Part shown: positions 28,691 to 37,697 of the stretch, piece after piece
Position numbering within the stretch: the first letter of the stretch is position 1
Layout of the letters: every line of letters begins with the position of its first letter
Assembly: GCA_026985075.1 (NCBI GenBank)
Contig: JALSQX010000105.1
Location: 186,001 to 250,000, forward strand
Reading direction: 5' to 3'
DNA: 64,000 nucleotides
Origin: Blastocatellia bacterium
Lineage (GTDB): Bacteria; Acidobacteriota; Blastocatellia; HR10; J050
Notes under the pieces: generated by a model
Databases searched by the model: none
What the model was told of the DNA's origin: nothing
Seen by the model: the letters and a program-made list of their open reading frames with translations, nothing else
Program-made: the position numbers and the translations under genes

Positions 28691-29283
28691 GGGGAGGATA
28701 ACGTTGCGCTGAGCCCGGCGACGTCGAGAGTCAGTTCGGGGAATGCGACGCGCAGGTCGTAGGTTCCTTCTCGAACGTCATCGAAAATGAATTCACCATA
28801 CTCGTTGGTTCTCGTCTGGAGGATGAGGCGAGGACCGCGGAGCAATTGGATCTCAGCCTCAATATGCGCCATTGATCCGGATTCGCGCGACATGACCTGA
28901 CCGATGATGTCGACGCACCTCTCCTCGTCAGCGCGGTCGATATGAACATCGATATCGAAAAGGGAAGTGCGGTAAAGCAGATGACGAGACGTCGGTCCCG
29001 TGCTGCGAAATCCCAACAGGCGGCCCTCAGCAAAGCTATCCACCAGGAGGATGGCGGGCAGAGAGCAATGGCCCGGTAAGCGCGAAGGGACCCCGGTTCT
29101 CCGGAAGGCCCCTGTTGCCTCAGATGGTGAGTCATCAGGGGAGTGAGCGGTGAGGAGCTGTTGCCAGCGTCGGCAGCACCTCTGGCAGCCGCCGGTTAAA
29201 TGGGAGCGAATAGCTTCCACCCGGTCCGGAGGGAGCGAGCCGCGAGCCAACTTCCATAGATCTCCCAGAGATACGCACTCCAT
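28687..29283 (-). CDS. Zinc-finger/beta-domain regulatory protein (paralogue 1)
   Basis: A 198-residue protein paralogous to that at 34689-35294. The N-terminus reads LWKLARGSLPPDRVEAIRSHL and then a zinc-type motif H-x4-C-x2-C (HLTGGCQRC), as in anti-sigma factors of the ZAS/zf-HC2 type. There is no membrane segment; after a linker both proteins share AILLVDS-AEGRLLGFR-GP-SRHLLYR, then D-I-I-D strands. Both end in a carboxypeptidase-regulatory-like beta domain (RTNEYGEFIFDDVREGTYDLRV). Function is unknown; the layout suggests a cytoplasmic adaptor or anti-sigma-like sensor. It lies downstream of the histidine kinase gene on the same strand, separated by 314 bases. Confidence 0.65.
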   Translation of the reverse strand: MECVSLGDLWKLARGSLPPDRVEAIRSHLTGGCQRCCRRWQQLLTAHSPDDSPSEATGAFRRTGVPSRLPGHCSLPAILLVDSFAEGRLLGFRSTGPTSRHLLYRTSLFDIDVHIDRADEERCVDIIGQVMSRESGSMAHIEAEIQLLRGPRLILQTRTNEYGEFIFDDVREGTYDLRVAFPELTLDVAGLSATLSSP

Positions 29284-29597
29284 GAGTTTCTTTACCTGTG
29301 GTCAGCTTCCATGATCGGTCTTGTGCTCACGAGCATCTTCACCGAGCTTCTTAATGATCTATTGTCTCATTTTTCATTCCCCTTCGACAATTGGCGATAT
29401 TACCTATTGGGCCAGGTATTATTACTGAGAGCGCCTTGAGCGCCCTGGAATGACCCTCGCTCTCCGGCGTTCCGGCTCCACTGACGATGAGCAGGAGAGA
29501 CTTCAGGCGAGGGAGTTGGCCGGCCTGGGATGATTGCTGGCGTGGTGGGAGTGTTGAAGCTACTGGCGCAATCACATGAGCCCAGGCCGGCGCAACC
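29284..29597. other. Intergenic region downstream of the histidine kinase
   Basis: About 310 bases. It presumably holds the promoter of paralogue 1. The 9-mer GACAATAGA (minus strand, 29366-29358) is also found upstream of paralogue 2 (35350-35342). No other structure was seen. Confidence 0.45.
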
Positions 29598-31739
29598 TCA
29601 AGAGTCATCGGCTAACGCATCTCGAATGATTCGAATCACCTCCTCGTTGATGAATGGCTTCTCCAGGAATCGACTGTTCGATTGTTTCAAGAATTCGCGC
29701 GTTTGCGGGCTGACCACATCCCCGGTCACAAAGATGATCTTTCGGGCCAACGCCCCATTGCGCGTCTTAATCTCCCGATAGAGTTCCTGGCCGTCCATGT
29801 GCGGCATTTTGATATCGCAGAAGATGAGATCGTAATCTTTTTTCCGGAGCTTCTCCAAGGCATGAGCACCACTGGTCGCCGTCTCCGGCCGGTGTCCTTC
29901 GTCTCGCACAATCTGGCGCAGGAGATTGAGAATCCCTGGCTCATCGTCGATGATCAGCACATCCTTAGGGCTCACCTCTTTTTTGGGGGGCAACTCGACT
30001 TTCGGTTCACCTTGCTCGGCGCTCTCCCGGACGATGGGGAGTTCGATGATGAAGGTCGCTCCTCGTCCGGGCTCGCTCTGCACGTAGATGTGGCCGCCGT
30101 GATTTTGAATGATGGTGTGAGAGACAGAAAGGCCCAATCCCGTTCCTTTCCCCACTGGTTTGGTGGTGAAGAAGGGTTCGAAAATGCGATGGAGGTTCTC
30201 CGGGGGGATGCCCGGCCCATCATCGGCAACGGTAATTTCGATGAAGGGATCACCCGCAGAGCGGGTTCCCGGAGGCGACGGCTTCAATCGCGTCCGGAGC
30301 ATCAGTCGCCCGCGGCCGTGGGCCTCCAGCATCGCTTGCTCGGCATTCATGATGAGGTTCAAAAAGACTTGCTGGAGCTGATGGGGATCGGCTACAGTCC
30401 GGGGAAGATCGGGAGTCAACTCCTTCACGACTTCGATATTATTGACGTTCAGTTCATACTCGCGCAGAGCCACCGTGCGCTCGATCAGTTCGTTGATGTT
30501 GACGCTGACGTGAGCGGCTTTGTGTTGTCGGGCGAAGGTGAGCAGATTCTGGACGATTTTTCCCGCCCGTCGGGCGGCTTCCTGAATGACCTCCAATCCT
30601 TGCCGGACTGATCCGGTCAGGTTCTTCTCCATACCCAGGAGTTCGCTATAGCCGATCATCACCGTCAAGGGGTTATTCAGTTCGTGAGCGACGCCGGAGA
30701 TCAATTGGCCGAGAGCGGCCATCTTTTCCGAGCGAACCACCTGTTCTCTGAGGATTTTTTGCTCCGTCACGTCGCGGATGATGTATTGCACGGCCGGTCG
30801 GCCATTATACTCGATGAGTGAGCCACGGACTTCCAGAGAGACCTCTTGGCCATCTTTGCGCCGAGCGACGATGTCGAAGGTCGGTGCGTCTCCACCCTGG
30901 AGCAACTGCTCGCACTGTTGCCGCATCGGTTCGCGATCTTGTTCTCGCAAAAGGATGAGGACGTCGTCCAGTCGGTAGAGTTCGTCCAGTGTATATCCGC
31001 TGATGTCGGCAGCACTTTGATTGGCGTACTGAATGCGTCCATCCTGGATGAGGATGACGGCGTCTTTGGCATTCTCAATGAGCGAACGATACTTATGCTC
31101 GGAAGCTCGGAGTTGATCCGATTGCTGCTTCAATTGCTCGGCCAACCGGGCGATGTTTTGATAAAGCGTGGCGTTCTCGATGGCCACGCCGATGACATCT
31201 CCCACCGATGAGAGGAAGTCGCTGCTGTTGCGATCGACTAATCGCAAGCGGCGGCAACAGAGGCCCATAATGCCCAACGTCTTTCCCTTCGCCTTCAGAG
31301 GGATGACCACACAGAAGGAGAATCCTTCGCGTCGAAGCTGCTGCGCCACGCGATCGCCCGAGGACGTCGGAATCTCGCCGATGAGTGGCTGGCCCGTCCT
31401 GGCGACTGCGCCGATGAAGGCCTCATCCGGATGCAATCGTTCGATGAGGCGCATCGATTGTTCGGAGAGACCCTGGGCGGCGTTCATCAGGAGGCATTCT
31501 GCGTCCCGATCGAGCAGGGCGATCCAGCCCGCTTCGAATTCCATCAGGTGGAGGACATGCTCGATGGCCGTCGTCAAAATCTCATTGAAATTGAGCGATT
31601 GACTCACCGACGAGGCAATCATGTTCAGTGCCGTCAGTTGCCGATTGCGCTCGATGATTTCGCTGGTTCGCCTCAGGATGCGCTCATGCGTGGAGAGCTG
31701 ATCGAGATTGTGTGGTGCGTTGAACTTGGTGACATTCAT
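29598..31739 (-). CDS. GAF-PAS hybrid sensor histidine kinase
   Basis: A 713-residue soluble kinase. Domains in order: a GAF domain (~50-195), a coiled-coil linker and a PAS domain (~213-328, YRSLIENAKDAVILIQDG). A HisKA domain follows with phospho-acceptor His352 in GVAHELNNPLTVMIGYSELL, then an ATPase domain (NLIMNAEQAM, VADDGPGIPPENL, KGTGLGLSVSH). The C-terminal receiver has Asp642 (IFCDIKMPHMDG) and KPF at 694-696. There are no transmembrane segments, so it senses a cytoplasmic signal. The last gene of a minus-strand unit behind the CHAT protease (27-base gap), it may be controlled by it or act with it. The receiver has no output domain, so a phosphorelay partner is expected elsewhere. 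Confidence 0.93.
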   Translation of the reverse strand: MNVTKFNAPHNLDQLSTHERILRRTSEIIERNRQLTALNMIASSVSQSLNFNEILTTAIEHVLHLMEFEAGWIALLDRDAECLLMNAAQGLSEQSMRLIERLHPDEAFIGAVARTGQPLIGEIPTSSGDRVAQQLRREGFSFCVVIPLKAKGKTLGIMGLCCRRLRLVDRNSSDFLSSVGDVIGVAIENATLYQNIARLAEQLKQQSDQLRASEHKYRSLIENAKDAVILIQDGRIQYANQSAADISGYTLDELYRLDDVLILLREQDREPMRQQCEQLLQGGDAPTFDIVARRKDGQEVSLEVRGSLIEYNGRPAVQYIIRDVTEQKILREQVVRSEKMAALGQLISGVAHELNNPLTVMIGYSELLGMEKNLTGSVRQGLEVIQEAARRAGKIVQNLLTFARQHKAAHVSVNINELIERTVALREYELNVNNIEVVKELTPDLPRTVADPHQLQQVFLNLIMNAEQAMLEAHGRGRLMLRTRLKPSPPGTRSAGDPFIEITVADDGPGIPPENLHRIFEPFFTTKPVGKGTGLGLSVSHTIIQNHGGHIYVQSEPGRGATFIIELPIVRESAEQGEPKVELPPKKEVSPKDVLIIDDEPGILNLLRQIVRDEGHRPETATSGAHALEKLRKKDYDLIFCDIKMPHMDGQELYREIKTRNGALARKIIFVTGDVVSPQTREFLKQSNSRFLEKPFINEEVIRIIRDALADDS

Positions 31740-31766
31740 AGACCCTGTCCTCCTTCCGAGCCCTCG

Positions 31767-34655
31767 CTACGCCGGAGCTCCCATGAGGATGAAAGGCGCC
31801 CAGTAATACGGGTGCGGATACCTCTGCCGGACATCCTGCTGGGCGCGTCGCAGCGCCGTTCGCTTCGGCAGTCCATCCCTCAGATTCGAATAGAAGCATC
31901 TCATGAACTCGGCCGTCGAGCAATCATTGACGATCCATAAACTGACCACCAACGATGGGGCGCCGGCATAAAGAAAACCGCGCATGAGACCGAAAAGTTC
32001 ATCCCCCGGAAAAATTTCGTTCATTCCCGTTTCGCACGCACTCAGCGTGACCAGGTCGGCATTCACGGTGAGATTGAAGATGTCATAGAAGCTCAGCCAG
32101 GAATCGGCTAACTTCAAAGCCGAAAACATGGGATTGTCGCGGCGGAAGACCCCATGCGTGGCCAGGTGCAACAGGCGACATTGAGGAGCGTTCTGTTTCA
32201 GTCGCTCTAATGTCGCCTCGGCGCCAGTGAACACGAGGACATCCGGCCATAAGGACTTGACCGTCTCCACCTCCTGAAAAATGTAGGGCATGGCTTCGTC
32301 GGGCACGCCCATGATCAGCGCCGGGCCCCTTCGCCGCGGTTGGTCGGCTTTTTCTCTACACAGCTTGAAGACACTGGCACTTGGGCAGTAAGAGATCTCA
32401 TATTCGTCGAGCAGATATCCTTGACCGTTATGAAGAGCGTGAAAGGGAACGTAATGCAGAACTTCGTGGGGAACGAAGATGACTTTTTTCCCCGTTAATA
32501 ATGAGACCACCGGCTCGACGAGTTCCGAATAGAGCGCCATCAGGCATTGCGTCGTCGCCGCCTGGAGACTGGTTTGATGAATGTTCACATACTCGCCGCT
32601 GAGGGTGAACTTGTCAAAATAGAACCGAAGCCGCCGGAGAAGTGGAGCGATCTTGCCCACTGTCGTCACATCGTGAACGATGTGGACGCCCTCTCGAGTG
32701 ACGACGAAGATCTTGACGCTTCCCTTCACGATGTAGTATTCGAGCAGAACTTCGTCGACGGCCAGGCATTGGCGGAGTTCCGCGATCTCGGGCCGGGAGA
32801 CCGTCTGAAGCGAAGAGTATTCGGCATCTTCGATGCGCATGCGACGAGCCAACTTGGCCAGTTCACGCTCTCGGACTTGAATCTCTCGGCGCAGTTGAGC
32901 ACTCATCCCGGGGGGGCGCTGAGGAGCCCGAAGTTCGTAGTAATTCATGCGATTGTAATACCAGTTGAGCTCCTGGCGCAGTTGCTGCCATCGGCGATAG
33001 GTGCCTTCAGCCTCGGGGGTCGACGCCTTGCCGCGAATGGACTGACTGGTGGCCAGCAGTTCGACCAGCGCCCGCGACTTGGCCGCCTCAACATAAGAGA
33101 GCGCTTCGTTCACCTTATCCGGAGTGCCCTCTCGCAGGCAGAGCTCGACGAGGTCTTCATAGACCCTGAGCTTGTCGCGCAGAAACGTGCATTTCAGCTC
33201 ATCGACCCGGATCGTGCTGCGCAAGCTCTCCAGATGCTCCACGGCCTGCCGATAGCAACGGTAAGCTTCCTGGCGATCTCCCCGTTGTTCCATAACATTG
33301 CCCAATAGATGGAGTCCCTGATACTTGAGCCAGGGGGCTTCGATCTGGTCGAGACGGGCGATGGCGGAGTGCGCCTGCTGCTGCGCTTCGGTAATTTCGC
33401 CCAGGGTCAGCATCAGTCGAGCCAATTGTAACTGGGCCTGAGCCGCTTGAGCGGGGAGCTGATGTGCACTGAAGATTCGATACGCTTCGTTACAGAGCTG
33501 AACGGCCCGGGTCCATTCGTGTTGCCGCCGGAACACGTCGCTCAAATAGATGTCGGTGACGGCCGTGAAGACCTCATTTCCCTCGGCCTGGAATCCGCGT
33601 CGTGCCTCCTGGAGTTCTCGTTCAGCCGTGGCCAGATCGTTCGACTGCGTATGAACGACGCCGAGATACATCTTCGCCTTGACGTACTCGTAGGTCATGT
33701 TCAACTCGGTGAACTTCTCGGCCGCTGATTTCGCCGACTCAATGGCATCCTCATACGCGTTCAACCGGATGTATACCTCGGCCAGATCCAGATCGCAGAG
33801 CGCTTCCAGGACGCGATCATCGAGTTCCAGAGAGCGATCGCGAACCCGGGCGAATAACTTGAGGCTCTCGTGAAGATGACCGCGGAGGTAATAGAGCCAG
33901 GCAATGCTGTACTCAACATCATTCACCATGCGCCGCATTCCCAGTTTCTCGTAGACGCATCCCGCTTGGCGATAAAGATCGAGCGCCTGATCGAATTCAT
34001 TGAGACAGGTGTACTGATTGGCGCAGTTGAAATTGACGAGCGCTAAGGCCAGCTCATCGTGATGGGCGGCGAAAATCTCCCGGGCGCGCTCGTAGGCTTC
34101 CAAAGCTTCATGGTAACGATCCAGGCGATGGTAAATCGAGCCGACGTTGGCCTCGAGCTGGGCCAGAAGGAGATCCTCTCCGTGCTTCTGAAAAATCCGC
34201 CCGGCCTTGGCGGCAATATCGAGCGCTTTCTTGTACTCGCCGAGGTACATCAAGGCGCCAATCTTAGCGCGTGAAGTCTTCGCGGCTTCTATCTCTAAGC
34301 CAAGCCGAGTATAAACCTTTTCAGCTCGATCGTAGTATTGGACAGCATCTGTGTGTTCTCCGGATATGTGCAGTGCATGTGCATATGTATGGTCAGCAAT
34401 GGCCTGACAGAGAGGATCATCGGTCAGAGTGGCCGCTTCCTGAGCCGCTTGAGCCAGGATCATGGCGCGAGAAATATCCGCCTTAACCCAATAAGAGACT
34501 TTTTCCCTGAGCATCTGGATGACCGATGGGGTGAGGCGATCTCGTTCGGCGTGGAGGATTCGCCGGATCTCCTCCATCTCCGAGAGGCCGGCCAGGTGTT
34601 CGACGAACTGTTCGTCAGTCCAGGATTCTCTTGTGAGCGCTTCTGCCACGTCCAT
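31767..34655 (-). CDS. TPR-CHAT caspase-like protease
   Basis: A 962-residue protein. The N-terminal two-thirds (~70-500) is an array of tetratricopeptide repeats, for example YDRAEKVYTRLGLEIEAAKT and ALEAYERAREIFAAHHDELA. It leads through a coiled helical linker (~560-620) to a C-terminal CHAT domain (~670-962). The catalytic dyad is intact: His834 in HLATHG and Cys874 in TLSACETG. CHAT proteases belong to the caspase/separase clan; characterised TPR-CHAT proteins are activated by a partner bound to the repeats and cut specific targets, including in type III-E CRISPR defence. No CRISPR gene is present here. Upstream, 33 bases away, lies a zinc-finger/beta-domain protein; downstream lies the hybrid kinase, so a signalling role is likely. 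Confidence 0.93.
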   Translation of the reverse strand: MDVAEALTRESWTDEQFVEHLAGLSEMEEIRRILHAERDRLTPSVIQMLREKVSYWVKADISRAMILAQAAQEAATLTDDPLCQAIADHTYAHALHISGEHTDAVQYYDRAEKVYTRLGLEIEAAKTSRAKIGALMYLGEYKKALDIAAKAGRIFQKHGEDLLLAQLEANVGSIYHRLDRYHEALEAYERAREIFAAHHDELALALVNFNCANQYTCLNEFDQALDLYRQAGCVYEKLGMRRMVNDVEYSIAWLYYLRGHLHESLKLFARVRDRSLELDDRVLEALCDLDLAEVYIRLNAYEDAIESAKSAAEKFTELNMTYEYVKAKMYLGVVHTQSNDLATAERELQEARRGFQAEGNEVFTAVTDIYLSDVFRRQHEWTRAVQLCNEAYRIFSAHQLPAQAAQAQLQLARLMLTLGEITEAQQQAHSAIARLDQIEAPWLKYQGLHLLGNVMEQRGDRQEAYRCYRQAVEHLESLRSTIRVDELKCTFLRDKLRVYEDLVELCLREGTPDKVNEALSYVEAAKSRALVELLATSQSIRGKASTPEAEGTYRRWQQLRQELNWYYNRMNYYELRAPQRPPGMSAQLRREIQVRERELAKLARRMRIEDAEYSSLQTVSRPEIAELRQCLAVDEVLLEYYIVKGSVKIFVVTREGVHIVHDVTTVGKIAPLLRRLRFYFDKFTLSGEYVNIHQTSLQAATTQCLMALYSELVEPVVSLLTGKKVIFVPHEVLHYVPFHALHNGQGYLLDEYEISYCPSASVFKLCREKADQPRRRGPALIMGVPDEAMPYIFQEVETVKSLWPDVLVFTGAEATLERLKQNAPQCRLLHLATHGVFRRDNPMFSALKLADSWLSFYDIFNLTVNADLVTLSACETGMNEIFPGDELFGLMRGFLYAGAPSLVVSLWIVNDCSTAEFMRCFYSNLRDGLPKRTALRRAQQDVRQRYPHPYYWAPFILMGAPA

Positions 34656-34688
34656 GACTCTCTGTATCCTGCATGCGGCCGACGCCGA

Positions 34689-35294
34689 TCATCCAGTCGA
34701 GACGGTCAACCCGATGATCTCCACTTCTTCATCCTTCAATTTGAGTCTCAGGTCATAGACATCCGGCCGGACGCCGTCCAGGATGAACTCGCCGAATTCG
34801 TTCATCCTGGTGACCGAGTTGACCTGAGAACCCTTCAAGAGTTGGACTTCTCCCTCGGCGACGGTGTTCAAGTCGGCATCGAGTGGCATCGACTGACCGA
34901 TGATGCTGGTCGACTGCGTCTGCTCCACATAGTCGATGGAGAGGTCGATATCGTAGTTCCCAGCCCGGTAGAGCAAATGACGGGATGCCGGCCCGGCACC
35001 ACGAAATCCGAGCAGCCGTCCCTCGGCCCCACTATCAACGATCAGGACGGCCGGGATGCGCTTCGGTCGATCGGTGAGAGCCCCGGTTCCCCGCTCATCC
35101 AGCAGGCTGAGGACACGTGGAGACGGTTCAATATCTTGTGAATCCGTCACTGCCGATTGCTTCTTGATTCTCTCCAGCGCCGCATGACAGTCGCGACATC
35201 CGGTTCGCAGATGATCGTAGACAGCCTCCGTCTCTTCAGCAGGAAGTGAACCTCGAACGAACTTCAATAGTCTATTCAGGGGTATGCACCTCAT
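34689..35294 (-). CDS. Zinc-finger/beta-domain regulatory protein (paralogue 2)
   Basis: A 201-residue protein, first gene of the unit that continues with the CHAT protease and the kinase. It shares the architecture of the 28687-29283 protein: N-terminal LLKFVRGSLPAEETEAVYDHL, zinc-type H-x4-C-x2-C (HLRTGCRDC), the middle block AVLIVDSGAEGRLLGFRGAG and a C-terminal beta domain (RMNEFGEFILDGVRPDVYDL). There is no signal peptide or membrane segment. Zinc-finger proteins of this kind often sit beside ECF sigma factors, but none is encoded nearby. It could recruit, inhibit or be cut by the CHAT protease; this is inference from gene order only. The ATG follows AAAGGAGGG at a somewhat long distance. 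Confidence 0.7.
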   Translation of the reverse strand: MRCIPLNRLLKFVRGSLPAEETEAVYDHLRTGCRDCHAALERIKKQSAVTDSQDIEPSPRVLSLLDERGTGALTDRPKRIPAVLIVDSGAEGRLLGFRGAGPASRHLLYRAGNYDIDLSIDYVEQTQSTSIIGQSMPLDADLNTVAEGEVQLLKGSQVNSVTRMNEFGEFILDGVRPDVYDLRLKLKDEEVEIIGLTVSTG

Positions 35295-35623
35295 GAGCGT
35301 TGTCTTTCCCTCCTTTTTTTCTCACATCTGATCCCATTCAGTCTATTGTCCGCATATGGAAGCTGGCATGCCCAGCGGGGCACTGCGCACGAGAATACGG
35401 CCGATCTGTGCTAACTGCTCAGGTATCTATCTGTTAAGGATTCAACCTCTGAATCTCTCAGTGCCCGATCTAAATTTAGGGCTCTTCAAGAGATATGCCT
35501 GCGGCTTCTGTGGCTCAATTCCGGTGCAGCATTATGATAGCAGGAATCTTAGGTGAAGTCAACCAGAAATTCTTCGGAAATGCGTACCACGTTTTGTTGT
35601 GTTCGTGAACGTGAACATTTTTA

Positions 35624-35652
35624 TTGCGCTAAGTATTTCATTTTGATAAAAT
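35624..35652 (+). promoter_or_regulatory. Promoter before a small membrane-peptide gene
   Basis: TTGCGC (35624-35629), a 17-base spacer and TAAAAT (35647-35652), in an AT-rich pocket that stands out from its surroundings. The predicted start lies ~48 bases before the small ORF at 35707. Confidence 0.5.
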
Positions 35653-35706
35653 ACGGTTGGCTCCGTGGTGGGGAGTCCAGACCAAATTCAGGTGGGAGAA
35701 AGCAGT

Positions 35707-35796
35707 ATGAAGCTACTGGCGCTACTTACAGTATTGGCGGAGCTTGGCATCTGGGGGACCATTCTCTATCAGCGAGCTCACTTGTTCCTTGACTGA
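35707..35796 (+). CDS. Predicted 29-residue single-pass membrane peptide
   Basis: A small frame encoding a peptide that starts MKLLALLTVLAELGIWG and ends QRAHLFLD. Residues 3-21 form one hydrophobic helix flanked by Lys at the start and Arg/His at the end, so the N-terminus would probably stay in the cytoplasm or the segment would span the inner membrane. Support comes from a good promoter 55 bases upstream and an AGGTGGGAG ribosome site at the right distance. It stands alone in a ~900-base gap and resembles no family I recognise. It could be a regulatory membrane peptide or toxin-like peptide, or a chance frame. Confidence 0.4.
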   Translation: MKLLALLTVLAELGIWGTILYQRAHLFLD

Positions 35797-36194
35797 AAGT
35801 CATTGAGCAACCCAGGCCACCACGAGTGCCAAGCGAATAGTCAATGGGAGGTTAACGGTTCCTCAGTCGGTTGCAGCTCGGCTGCGATGGAACCACTAGA
35901 TCGCCCCGGCGGGATGTCTTCAGTCGAGCGCCCCGTCGGGGCGAAGTCATGTGAGGCGTCGGTTCTCCCTCTCTTCTCACATCTTTTGATTTGATCCACG
36001 ACGAGCATGGTCTCCGCAGCCCATTGACGACCGGACCCCATCGCCCACACAACGGCTCATCCGTTCATTTTCCGACCGGTTGGTGACTCATGGTGGGTGG
36101 TGCCTCCGGGAACCATTTTTTGGTTGCAATGTTCATACGAACTGACTACCTTAAGGGACGCGGGATGGTGAGGCCATTCCCGAGAGGGTGAGAG
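35797..36194. other. Intergenic region with GC-rich hairpin
   Basis: About 400 bases without a convincing gene. A palindrome CGCCCCG-T-CGGGGCG lies at 35929-35943, and a related CGCCCCGGCGGG stands 27 bases before it. Overlapping frames on the minus strand across this stretch have biased composition and no ribosome sites, so I do not call them. Confidence 0.45.
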
Positions 36195-37697
36195 ATGCTG
36201 ACCGACATAGCGCGCGCCAAGTATGAGATCGAGCAATTTCTCTGTCAATCTGACCGCTGGCAGTGCCACCAGGATGGCATCCCCTCGGCCTCAATGACCT
36301 CCCACAATTTGGCTGTGACGGTGGAGTTCGGCAAGCTCATCTTCAGTTATTGGGGGGAAGACTTTGCAGAGAGTTGGCGGATCGAAGGGTATCGCATTCG
36401 GGGCCACCGCCTCTGTCTCGACCTGAGTCGACGGATGGGACGAGAGCGCCTTCACATGGAATTGCGACTGCCAGGCGAGGCCGATCCGCTGACACCTGGT
36501 GTTATTGAGCGTCGTCGTCGATTCCAGGAACTCATGTGCCGATGGGTGAAAGAGCAATTCCCTCGGGGACGGATCGAGCGGGTATCGACTCGCCGTGATG
36601 ATAGGCGGCAATTGTCAGGCAAATATACCCGATTACTTCTCGCCGAGGGACAAAGACGGTTCGCGGCCATTGGCGTGAACGCTCAGGAAGACCCATCGGC
36701 GATTGATGGATTGCTCACAGCGGCCATCATCTGGTATGATCGAGTCAGTCGTCAGGGGGACCGAAAACCCGACCGACTGCTGCTCCTGGCGCCAGTGGGG
36801 CGAGCGATGAAGCTCGCTCGTCGGTTGACGGTGATCACGCCTCCCCATCCTTTGAGGATGGAACTCTACGAGGTTGATGAACGATGGGCGACAGCGAAGT
36901 TCATGCGTCCCTTCGATCAGGGGTCGCTCTTTGATGCTTCTGGCCTGCGGTTGCCTCGGCCGGAGGTGCCGATCAAAGCCAATCCGCTGCGAGATCGGTT
37001 GCTGGAAGACTTTCCCGAACTCACGGTGTACCGCCGGCCTGGAAGCTCGATGGAGTCACTCCGCCTCCGTGGGTTGGAAGTGGCCCGGTTGCGAGGCGAG
37101 CGGGTGTACTACGGCGTGGGAGCGAAGAAACAGCGCCTCGAGGGAACTGATCTGGCGCCTCTCATGACGCTCATTCATCAGGTCCGGCGGCTTCGATGTC
37201 CAGAGAGCCCCCAGCGGTGGCATCCCATTTACCGACAGCAAGCCGAGCGTTGGTTGGAGGAGATCATTCGCGAGGATATTCGGGTGCTGGATGTGCGGCT
37301 GGATCCGCGCATCGTCTACCCTCAGATTCCGGCATATGGCGACGACGAGTACGGCCTCGTTGATCTCTTGGCCATCACCGAACAAGGACGCGTGGTCATT
37401 GTCGAACTGAAGGTGACCGAGGATGTTGAGTTACCGATGCAGGGGGTTGATTACTGGTTGAAGATGGAGTGGCACCGTCGTCGCGGCGACTTCCGCCGAC
37501 GGGGCTATTTCCCCGGCAAGACGATCGCTGACCAGCCGGCGCTCTTGTTTCTCGTCTCTCCACTATTACGGTTTCATCGGACGTTCGATGTAGTGGCCCG
37601 TTGGATTGACGCTCGGGTTCCCGTCTATAAAGTCGGGATTAACGACACCTGGCGTCAGGGTGTTCGCGTGTTGCTCAAGGAGCGCATCCATGGCTGA
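36195..37697 (+). CDS. Uncharacterised protein with PD-(D/E)XK-like nuclease domain
   Basis: A 500-residue protein. The first ~340 residues have no recognisable motif but are rich in Arg and beta-strand patterns (a block of the type RLLLAEGQRRFAAIGVNAQED recurs in related proteins I recall only as hypothetical). The C-terminal ~150 residues carry a restriction-endonuclease-like core: an acidic residue in YGLVDLLAI (Asp390), then VVIVELKVTED with Glu404 and Lys406, then Gln416 in MQGVDYW. This D-ExK-Q series fits PD-(D/E)XK nucleases and resembles the NucS/DUF91 arrangement. It is probably a DNA-acting enzyme, possibly in repair; no methyltransferase is adjacent, so a restriction system is not indicated. 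Its stop overlaps the truB start by eight bases. Confidence 0.65.
   Translation: MLTDIARAKYEIEQFLCQSDRWQCHQDGIPSASMTSHNLAVTVEFGKLIFSYWGEDFAESWRIEGYRIRGHRLCLDLSRRMGRERLHMELRLPGEADPLTPGVIERRRRFQELMCRWVKEQFPRGRIERVSTRRDDRRQLSGKYTRLLLAEGQRRFAAIGVNAQEDPSAIDGLLTAAIIWYDRVSRQGDRKPDRLLLLAPVGRAMKLARRLTVITPPHPLRMELYEVDERWATAKFMRPFDQGSLFDASGLRLPRPEVPIKANPLRDRLLEDFPELTVYRRPGSSMESLRLRGLEVARLRGERVYYGVGAKKQRLEGTDLAPLMTLIHQVRRLRCPESPQRWHPIYRQQAERWLEEIIREDIRVLDVRLDPRIVYPQIPAYGDDEYGLVDLLAITEQGRVVIVELKVTEDVELPMQGVDYWLKMEWHRRRGDFRRRGYFPGKTIADQPALLFLVSPLLRFHRTFDVVARWIDARVPVYKVGINDTWRQGVRVLLKERIHG

Noticed and set aside
31767-34655. TPR-CHAT gene considered as part of a type III-E CRISPR (gRAMP) defence locus
   Set aside because: There is no gRAMP, Csx30/31-like or cas gene nor CRISPR repeat in the window; the neighbours are a kinase and zinc-finger proteins.
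35903-35943. CGCCCCG-type motifs considered as CRISPR or REP elements
   Set aside because: There are only two unequal copies and no regular spacers, so no array can be supported.
35841-36052. Two overlapping small minus-strand frames
   Set aside because: They have no ribosome sites and consist of low-complexity Arg/Ser/Thr text from a GC-rich hairpin region.
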